From Geothermobacter hydrogeniphilus (lineage in GTDB: Bacteria > Desulfobacterota > Desulfuromonadia > Desulfuromonadales > Geothermobacteraceae), in contig NZ_PPFX01000044.1 in the NCBI RefSeq assembly GCF_002898515.1, positions 1-36,409 on the forward strand: a DNA stretch of 36,409 bases, read 5' to 3'. Below, piece by piece: positions 31,197 through 36,409 of the stretch (positions are counted from its first letter, which is position 1; every line of letters begins with the position of its first letter). The notes below the pieces were generated by a model, which saw only the letters and a list, made by a program, of their open reading frames with translations, ran no database searches and was not told the DNA's origin. The translations under genes were made by a program, and so were the position numbers.

Positions 31197-32291
31197 CTAG
31201 CCCCGGTTGCGCCGCAACAGTCCCAGTTCCACCGTCAGCCCGGGGCCGAAGGCCATGGCGCAGATCTGTTCTTTGGTGCCCCGGCTTTCGGCCAGCAGAC
31301 GCTGCAGCACGAAGAGAATGGTGGCGCTGCTCATGTTGCCGAAGTCGCGCAGCACCGCGCGGGGGGCTGCCAGCTGTTCCGGTTGCAGCTGCAGGGCCTT
31401 GCCGACCTGGTCGATAATCGACTTGCCTCCCGGGTGGACCGCCCAGTCGCCGATCCGGTCGCGGCGGCTGCCGCCCGCGTCCAGCAGTTCGTCGACCACG
31501 CCGCCGATGTTGGCGCCGAGAATCTTCGGTACGTAGCTCGACAGGGCGATGTCGAAGCCCTTGTCGCCGACGGTCCAGGCCATGTCCGTTTCACCGGACG
31601 GCACCAGCGCCGACTGGAAGCGTTCCAGTTCGAGGACCGTCTGCCCGGCGCGCGGCGGCCGGGCGCTGACCAGGGCGGCCGCCGTGCCGTCGGCGAACAG
31701 CGCGTTGGCCAGCAGCTGATCTTCGCGGTCGCCGAGCTGGATATGCAGCGAGCAGAGTTCCAGGCAGAGGACCAGCACCACCGCCTCCGGATTCGCCCGG
31801 CAGAACTGGTCCGCCATGCGCAGCGCCGGGAAAGCGGCGTAACAGCCCATGAAGCCGAGATGGTAGCGTTCGGTCGAAGCGGGCAATCCGAGTTCCCGGA
31901 CCAGGTAATAATCCAGGCCGGGATTGAAGAAGCCGGTGCAGGAGGCGGTCACCACGTGGGTGATTTCAGTCGGTGTAAACCCTGCCGCTTTTTCCAGCAG
32001 AGCATGTCCGGCCTTGAGACCGAGTTGCCTGGCTTCGCGGGCGTAAATGGCATTGCGGGCGCCGGTGCCGGGTTCCGTCAGTTGCCCGTTGCTGCCCTGG
32101 ATAAAGAAATCCCGGCCGAAACCGGGAATAACGCTGTGACGGGTGGCAATGCCGCTGGAGCGATAGAGGGCCTTGAGAATGCGGCGTTGCTGGTTGTCAC
32201 CGGCCAGCTCCTGCATCCAGCTGCCGACCTCTTTCTGGTCGTAGGCGATATCAGGAGTGGCGGTTGCAATGGCATGGATCGAGGGGAGCAT
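31197..32291 (-). CDS. Type III polyketide synthase (chalcone/stilbene synthase family)
   Basis: The 364-aa enzyme has the full Cys-His-Asn triad of type III synthases: C150 in HLGFMGCYAAFP, H286 in WAVHPGGKS and N319 in FGNMSSATILF. Family motifs TASCTGFFNPGLD and MAFGPGLTVE are also present. It extends an acyl starter with malonyl units and cyclises to a resorcinol, pyrone or phloroglucinol. Bacterial relatives use fatty acyl starters for alkylresorcinols or alkylpyrones, or malonyl-CoA alone (RppA); the starter cannot be read from the sequence. It is 23 bp downstream of the YceI-like gene and followed by exporter and methyltransferase genes. Confidence 0.95.
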   Translation of the reverse strand: MLPSIHAIATATPDIAYDQKEVGSWMQELAGDNQQRRILKALYRSSGIATRHSVIPGFGRDFFIQGSNGQLTEPGTGARNAIYAREARQLGLKAGHALLEKAAGFTPTEITHVVTASCTGFFNPGLDYYLVRELGLPASTERYHLGFMGCYAAFPALRMADQFCRANPEAVVLVLCLELCSLHIQLGDREDQLLANALFADGTAAALVSARPPRAGQTVLELERFQSALVPSGETDMAWTVGDKGFDIALSSYVPKILGANIGGVVDELLDAGGSRRDRIGDWAVHPGGKSIIDQVGKALQLQPEQLAAPRAVLRDFGNMSSATILFVLQRLLAESRGTKEQICAMAFGPGLTVELGLLRRNRG

Positions 32292-32314
32292 GAAAAACGT
32301 TCCTTGTTTTCGGG

Positions 32315-32893
32315 TCAGGGTTGCCAGGCGGTCGGCAGGGGGGCGAGATGAAGTTTGACCTGAACCCTGATCTCGTCGTCAACGGAGATGAACAGGATCG
32401 ATGGGGGATCCAGGTGATAGCTGTCCAGCGACAGCGGGAATTCAAAATCGACACTGAAGGCCTTGGGGGTATCAATCAGTTGCAGCACTCTGGCTTTCAG
32501 CTGCTGTTCGGTGTCACGAATGCGCAGCGACAGCGGGAAAGTGCCGCCGTTGTCGAAAGCATGGTGCAGCTGGGTGCGCAGGTCTTTGACAGCCGTCGAT
32601 TGCAGGTGGCCGATGATTCGCGGATATTTGTCCGCTTCGAACATCTCGCGCATATTTTCGTCGCGACTGTCGTTGTCGGTGTCCATGGAGGCGACCGGAA
32701 CGGCGATGCCGGTGTCGTCGAGGTTGCCGTTCGGCTCTATTTCGAGGGTGAAGGGGGCGCAGCTGCCTTTGCCCTCAAAGTCGTGCAGGGTTGAAGAACC
32801 GAAAAAGAGGATTTCACATTTCCCCGACAGGGGCGTGGCGATGGCCGGGACACTCAGCAGAAGCAGTGTCGCCAGGATGATCAGGACGCGCAT
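32315..32893 (-). CDS. Secreted YceI-like lipid-binding domain protein
   Basis: The 192-aa protein has a signal peptide (about 1-19, LLLLSVPAIA), then a YceI-like beta-barrel: STLHDFEGKGSCAPFTLEI, the SMDTDNDSRDENMREMF block and EADKYPRI are typical. YceI proteins bind polyisoprenoid or other long-chain amphiphiles in the periplasm. As first gene of the polyketide operon it may carry the lipid product between inner and outer membrane (inference). GGAG lies 9 bases before the ATG. A promoter with TATAAT and an inverted repeat lies just upstream. Confidence 0.82.
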   Translation of the reverse strand: MRVLIILATLLLLSVPAIATPLSGKCEILFFGSSTLHDFEGKGSCAPFTLEIEPNGNLDDTGIAVPVASMDTDNDSRDENMREMFEADKYPRIIGHLQSTAVKDLRTQLHHAFDNGGTFPLSLRIRDTEQQLKARVLQLIDTPKAFSVDFEFPLSLDSYHLDPPSILFISVDDEIRVQVKLHLAPLPTAWQP

Positions 32894-32914
32894 GGGATGA
32901 ATCTCCGACGATAG

Positions 32915-32938
32915 CTGACAACAATAGTCAGAATTATA
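32915..32938 (-). promoter_or_regulatory. Promoter and possible operator of the YceI-polyketide synthase operon
   Basis: Read on the minus strand, TATAAT (32938-32933) is a perfect -10; TTGATG 19 bp upstream is a weak -35. Immediately downstream the inverted repeat CTGAC-N7-GTCAG (32915-32931) overlaps the expected start site and could be a repressor site. CTGACA words recur further upstream in the adjoining hairpin. Confidence 0.5.
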
Positions 32939-32960
32939 CTCCTCGGGTCCGGTTTTGCAT

Positions 32961-33008
32961 CAAAAAAAATACACCGGCTGTCAGCGGGGTGACAATTGCC
33001 GGTTTTTT
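32961..33008 (-). terminator. Terminator (bidirectional form) after the ClC gene
   Basis: ACCGGC-TGTCA faces TGACA-ATT-GCCGGT (32973-33003) around a GCGGGG loop, with T-runs on both sides (eight A at 32962-32969, six T at 33003-33008). It lies 77 bp past the ClC stop on the minus strand and ahead of the YceI promoter. Confidence 0.8.
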
Positions 33009-33084
33009 CCCGCTGTTGTCAGTCGGGCGGCGCTGACGCCTCTCATTTTACCATCTTTTTCTTCGGGGAATGACCGGGAGGATT

Positions 33085-34890
33085 CTACCGGCCCTTGCGT
33101 TTTTCCAGTTCGCTGGCGTAGCGGGCCAGTACGGCGCGGCGGGAGAGCATGAAGTGTACCTTGCGCGGGTCGCTGATGTTCATCACCGGGATCTCTTCCA
33201 GCCCACGGCTGGTCAGCTTGCGCAGCACGTCGGTGAGGGTCTCGTCGGGGCGGGCGGTGATGACGTTGGCGTTGGCGATGTCGCGCGCCAGCACCAGGGT
33301 CGGCGGCAGGTCCTCGGCGAGGATGCGGCGGATGTCGTTGACCGAGAAAATGCCGGTCATGTTGCCGTTGCTGTCGACGATCGGGTAGTAGGCGCCCTCG
33401 GCGTCGGCGATCTCTTCGAGGATGTCGGAGAGGGTCTTGTGTTCGGCCACCTGGTGGGGTTTCCGGCCGTATTCCGCCAGGTCCGCGACCTTCAGTCCTT
33501 CCAGCACGTCGATGACGAAATCGCCGAGGTGGGCGGGGGAGTCGATCCGGCTGGCGACCTGCTTGCAGTAGATGGTGTTCTTGCGAAAGGCGATCATCGC
33601 CACCACGCAGACCAGCATCAGTGGCGCCAGCAGGGCGTAGTTGCCGGTCAGCTCGGAGACCATGATCAGGGTGGCGATGGGGGTGTTGGAGACCCCGGCG
33701 AAGAAGCCGGCCATGCCGATCAGCACGTAGGCGCGCGGATCGAGGACCATCGCCGGAAACAGGGCCTCGGCGGCCAGGCCGAAGGCGCCGCCGAGCATCG
33801 CGCCGATCACCAGCGAGGGGGCGAAAACGCCGCCCGAGCCGCCCGACGAGATGGTCAGGCTGGTGGCGACGATCTTGGCGAAGGCGACCACCAGCATCAC
33901 CCAGATGGCGACCTTGCCGTAGAGGGCGGCCTGCACCATGCCGTAGCCGGAGCCGAGTACCTGCGGTACCGCCAGGGCCAGCAGGCCGAGCAGCAGGCCG
34001 CCGATGGCCGGTTTGAAGATCGGGTCGATGCGGATGGCGTGAAACAGTTTCTGCACGCCGTAGAAAAACTTGACGTAGAACTTGCCGACGCTGGCGCAGA
34101 GGATGCCGAGCACGAAGAACAGCACCAGCTCGCGGGGATGTTCGAAGACGAAGTGCGGGGTGACCAGCAGCGGCTGCCAGCCGGTCAGGCTGCCGAACAG
34201 CGAGTAGGCGACGATCGAGGCGATGATGCTCGGGATCAGACCTTCATGTTCAAATTCCGGGTCCTGGTAGAGGACTTCGACGGCGAACAGGGCGCCGCCC
34301 AGCGGGGCGCGGAAAGTGGCGCCGATGCCGCCGGCCATCCCGGCCAACAGCAGGATGCGGCGGTCGGCGGCATCCAGTTTCAGTTTCGCGGCGAGAAAGG
34401 AACCGAAACCGGCGCCGATCTGCGCGATCGGACCCTCCTTGCCGGCGCTGCCGCCGGTGCCGATGGTGACGATCGAGGCGATCGACTTGATGATCGGCAC
34501 CCGGCCGCGGATCTGCCCGCCCTTGTTGTGAAAGGCGTCGATGGCGCCGTCGGTGCCGTGCCCCTCGGCCTCCGGGGCGTATTTGAAGACCAGGTAGCCG
34601 GAGACCAGCCCGCCGAGGGCCGGAATCAGGAACAGGAACCAGCGGTACTCCATCGCCAGCGAGATGATCGGTGAGGCGGCGGAGAGATCCGTGGAGATCG
34701 GCGGCGGGTGGTAGCCGGCCCAGCCGCTGAGAAACAGCTCGTTGGCCCAGTGCACCCCGGCGTAGAAGAACAGCGCGCCGAGTCCGGCGACAATGCCGAC
34801 CAGCGACGACAACAGCAGCGGCCGCCCCATGGAGCGGACATCCATTTCTCGAAGGAAGTTTTTCAGCAGCAGGTAGGGGTTCATAGTCAT
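33085..34890 (-). CDS. ClC-family chloride channel/antiporter with CBS domain pair
   Basis: The 601-aa protein has a ClC membrane domain (about 20-430) and two CBS repeats at the C-terminus (about 455-590), which in relatives bind adenine nucleotides. The anion-path motifs GGSAGKEGPIAQIG (with the gating glutamate) and GGSGGVFAPSLVIGAMLGG are present. It moves Cl- or a related anion across the inner membrane, as channel or Cl-/H+ antiporter; CBS domains are uncommon in the smallest bacterial forms. Two possible ATGs (34890, 34884) are both without a clear Shine-Dalgarno. It stands alone, with a MITE derivative 17 bp upstream and a terminator downstream. Confidence 0.95.
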   Translation of the reverse strand: MTMNPYLLLKNFLREMDVRSMGRPLLLSSLVGIVAGLGALFFYAGVHWANELFLSGWAGYHPPPISTDLSAASPIISLAMEYRWFLFLIPALGGLVSGYLVFKYAPEAEGHGTDGAIDAFHNKGGQIRGRVPIIKSIASIVTIGTGGSAGKEGPIAQIGAGFGSFLAAKLKLDAADRRILLLAGMAGGIGATFRAPLGGALFAVEVLYQDPEFEHEGLIPSIIASIVAYSLFGSLTGWQPLLVTPHFVFEHPRELVLFFVLGILCASVGKFYVKFFYGVQKLFHAIRIDPIFKPAIGGLLLGLLALAVPQVLGSGYGMVQAALYGKVAIWVMLVVAFAKIVATSLTISSGGSGGVFAPSLVIGAMLGGAFGLAAEALFPAMVLDPRAYVLIGMAGFFAGVSNTPIATLIMVSELTGNYALLAPLMLVCVVAMIAFRKNTIYCKQVASRIDSPAHLGDFVIDVLEGLKVADLAEYGRKPHQVAEHKTLSDILEEIADAEGAYYPIVDSNGNMTGIFSVNDIRRILAEDLPPTLVLARDIANANVITARPDETLTDVLRKLTSRGLEEIPVMNISDPRKVHFMLSRRAVLARYASELEKRKGR

Positions 34891-34907
34891 GGAAGTGCAA
34901 AAAATTA

Positions 34908-34958
34908 CCTGAATCAGTGGTTTGCGCTGTTCGCCGGCAACCCGTTCACGGATTCAGG
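34908..34958. mobile_element. 51-bp deletion derivative of the MITE (copy D)
   Basis: Starts CCTGAATCAGTG (34908-34919) and ends CACGGATTCAGG (34947-34958). The bases between (GTTTGCGCTGTTCGCCGGCAA) align with the outer 30 bp of copy C read in reverse (GACTTGTGCTATCCGCCGACAA), then the element jumps to the opposite terminal repeat. No target duplication was found. It lies just upstream of the ClC start. Confidence 0.75.
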
Positions 34959-35014
34959 GATCAGCGATTAATCAACCATTTCACACCATAAAAAGCAAGT
35001 GAAAAGGCCCTGCT

Positions 35015-35187
35015 CAAATCCACCGGCTGTTTTGTGGACCGAGGGTGGCGGAACGGGTGGAGATGCGAGGCGCCGCGCCGATTCGGGCGCAGACGCAGCC
35101 GAGCTGCGTTGAGCACCGAAGCGGTGCAGGCAACGAAGCAGATTCAGCCGTAACGACAGCCGAATCCCGAAATTGCCGGTGGATTTG
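35015..35187. repeat. Palindromic element with 13-bp inverted ends (possible second MITE family)
   Basis: CAAATCCACCGGC (35015-35027) and its exact complement (35175-35187) enclose about 147 bp that hold further inverted pairs (GATTCGGG near 35081 facing CCGAATC near 35160; GCACCG/CGGTGC at 35113-35125; GCAGC/GCTGC near 35095-35107). No ORF is credible. Only one copy lies in the window, so mobility cannot be shown. Confidence 0.6.
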
Positions 35188-35425
35188 GGCCCCATTGCGG
35201 CAACATGCCCAGAGGAACGACAGCGCCGTGCCGCTTTCGCGGCTTGGCCCCCGGCGGCCGCTCGGTTCGGAGGTTCCCGCCGGGTTCGGGATGTGGGCCG
35301 TCCCGATCGCCGTCGGCGGCAGATGTTTCTTGTTCATTGTGGCGAAACATGCTAGAAAGATAGGTGTTTTGTTGATCTGCTGGTAATGGAGGGGGCCATG
35401 AGCGGAAGGAATCCGCGCCAGAATC
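35188..35425. other. GC-rich intergenic remainder without a convincing gene
   Basis: Overlapping long frames here are due to high GC. A 7-bp inverted repeat (ATGTTTC at 35321 facing GAAACAT at 35343) is visible. A strong GGAGGGGG ribosome site with ATG at 35398 opens a 29-codon frame that runs straight through the terminator at 35426-35467; it may be the cut-off start of a lost gene. Confidence 0.4.
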
Positions 35426-35467
35426 AAAAAGCCGCACCCGCTGCAATCGCAGCGGGTGCGGCTTTTT
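35426..35467. terminator. Bidirectional intrinsic terminator with a 19-bp stem
   Basis: AAAAAGCCGCACCCGCTGC (35426-35444) pairs perfectly with 35449-35467 around the loop AATC, with A- and T-runs at the stem ends. It marks the border between GC-rich chromosome and the AT-rich segment that follows. Confidence 0.93.
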
Positions 35468-35535
35468 GCGTTTATGGAGAAATATAGAATACCAAAGAAA
35501 CTCTTTCCACTGCCATATTTAATAACACAGTGGGG

Positions 35536-35552
35536 GCCATATGCGATATGGC
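35536..35552. repeat. Short palindrome in the AT-rich leader of the edge gene
   Basis: GCCATAT-GCG-ATATGGC is a 7-bp inverted repeat about 42 bp upstream of the ATG at 35594. CACTG (near 35510) facing CAGTG (near 35528) and CTAAC/GTTAG (35562-35575) lie close by. Could be an operator or part of an integration boundary. Confidence 0.4.
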
Positions 35553-35593
35553 AGTCACTGTCTAACCCCTGTTAGCCCTCAAGAGTTTGTAAT

Positions 35594-36385
35594 ATGTACT
35601 GTGCCTATTATTGGTTACTAGAACCCCTCAGAGGTGGCATTAAAGATTCCAATGAACGGACTCCTGCATTCAAGTTTGATATAAAGCCCGAACGCCTTCC
35701 AGATACTTATGAGTTTGCTCTGTATGCCGACCAAGATGGGGTGCCAGAATTTGCCAGGCTCATAATCCCAAATCTTGATGAAAAAGTAATTCCAGATGAA
35801 GTTTTGCCACTACTTCAAACAACAAAAGAACATTTAATTACTGTATTAAGGTTGACTTATAGTTATAAAGCAGACTACTTCCCGTTAACTGCATGGACAT
35901 TTTTTAGTGATGATCAGCCTCTTAAGTTTGGGCTAGAAACCCGTCTAAGCGGGAAAGACGTTTTCAACCCAGACAACACAAAAAATCTGTTTTTCCATTC
36001 GATGTCATTTCGTGAGGACCTGCGGCTGTTTGTGGATGGTGGGGACGAAAGGATTCCACTTCAGTATAGGTTTTTATCCTACTACAAAATTCTTGAAAAA
36101 AATTTCAAAAAAAATGGTCTGTGGAAAAAGGAAGAGCTTGAACAACACTTAAAGACATACGAAGAACTATTCAAAGAGGCTGGATTTATTGGGAAGCCGT
36201 CTTCTACTCTCCATTCAGTCCGTGACAAATGTGCTCATATTCGAACAGGAAATACCAGAGAGAGTCTCGGGGTTACGCATCTGAACCACAAAGAAGCTGT
36301 AATCACAAGTGCTTTGTTACCAATACTAAACAGAATTACAGGGCAAATTATAAACTCAACTTTCGCAGACAGAAAAATCTGCTAA
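35594..36385 (+). CDS. Uncharacterised protein with HEPN-like Rx4H motif
   Basis: The 263-aa protein starts MYCAYYWLLEPLRGG. The first ~150 residues look like a mixed alpha/beta domain without recognised family. The last ~110 are helical, with LQYRFLSYYKILE followed later by SVRDKCAHIRTG. RDKCAH is an R-x4-H motif as in HEPN ribonucleases, and the helix order fits ApeA/MauJ-like HEPN proteins; this is fold-level inference only. Base and codon use (AT-rich, AAA/GAA/ATA frequent) differ sharply from all other genes here, suggesting transfer. The ribosome site (AAGAG) is weak. Nothing lies downstream within the window, so a partner gene beyond the edge cannot be excluded. Confidence 0.7.
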   Translation: MYCAYYWLLEPLRGGIKDSNERTPAFKFDIKPERLPDTYEFALYADQDGVPEFARLIIPNLDEKVIPDEVLPLLQTTKEHLITVLRLTYSYKADYFPLTAWTFFSDDQPLKFGLETRLSGKDVFNPDNTKNLFFHSMSFREDLRLFVDGGDERIPLQYRFLSYYKILEKNFKKNGLWKKEELEQHLKTYEELFKEAGFIGKPSSTLHSVRDKCAHIRTGNTRESLGVTHLNHKEAVITSALLPILNRITGQIINSTFADRKIC

Positions 36386-36409
36386 CATATTGAAATAATA
36401 AAGCAAAAG

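Noticed and set aside
35398-35487. 29-codon ORF with a strong ribosome site running through the terminator
   Set aside because: Most of its codons are the terminator stem itself (AAPAAIAAGAAF); more likely a cut-off gene start or chance than a real peptide.
35490-35600. Possible integron attC site (GTCTAAC and GTTAGCC words before the edge gene)
   Set aside because: The two words are only 4 bp apart and no matching outer pair at attC spacing was found; the end of the gene lacks a proper RYYYAAC word.
1-36409. tRNA or rRNA genes
   Set aside because: No cloverleaf with a GTTCRANNC T-arm and no rRNA-like stretch was noticed on either strand by eye; a covariance scan was not possible.

Overview
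The window is high-GC Gram-negative DNA that reads like a Desulfuromonadales (Geobacter/Desulfuromonas/Pelobacter-type) chromosome. That placement is an inference from several things: the radical SAM TIGR03960 protein next to RNase G, a glutamate synthase split into three ORFs with ferredoxin-type clusters, -24/-12 (sigma-54) promoters, an HD-GYP protein, and dense intergenic repeat families. The last ~900 bases are clearly more AT-rich and look acquired.

Layout. 1-2165: the 3' end of a probable ISL3-type transposase, then an AlbA_2/Schlafen-type ATP-binding regulator with an in-frame 12-bp tandem repeat. 2166-6234 (minus): a radical SAM/DUF2344 protein followed by RNase G. 6426-7064: a beta-carbonic anhydrase. 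7234-14340 (minus): an envelope operon of a VIT/VWA protein with a GlyGly-CTERM-like tail, a rhombosortase, an amidohydrolase and a very large MFS-PlsC-AMP-ligase (Aas-like) protein whose last 60 codons are frameshifted. A good sigma-54 promoter precedes it, and a divergent sigma-54 activator gene (14432-15553) sits beside it. This is the most coherent unusual system in the window: substrate, C-terminal processing protease, lipid-handling enzyme and dedicated regulator together.

15430-19810 is rich in repeats and nitrogen genes. A 162-bp MITE-like element has transposed into another repeat (5-bp target duplication GTACC). Two further copies lie in the leaders of amt and of the glutamate synthase operon, each between a sigma-54-type promoter and the ribosome binding site; one of these has a TAAAA target duplication. 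A small J-domain protein, an unannotated 55-aa ORF and branched-chain aminotransferase ilvE lie between. 19812-24944 encodes the glutamate synthase: glutaminase, Fe-S/FMN synthase and GXGXG/FAD/Fe-S reductase. 24945-25660 holds 138-bp tandem repeats, a perfect 30-bp palindrome and a strong terminator, followed by an HD-GYP protein.

27026-32893 (minus) is a compact gene set of YceI-like protein, type III polyketide synthase, MMPL/RND exporter with a fused periplasmic domain, UbiE-type methyltransferase and Nudix hydrolase. It probably makes, methylates and exports a polyketide lipid or pyrone. 33085-34890 (minus) is a ClC channel/antiporter with CBS domains. It is followed by a 51-bp deletion derivative of the MITE, another palindromic element, a strong terminator and an AT-rich ORF with an Rx4H (HEPN-like) motif at the edge.
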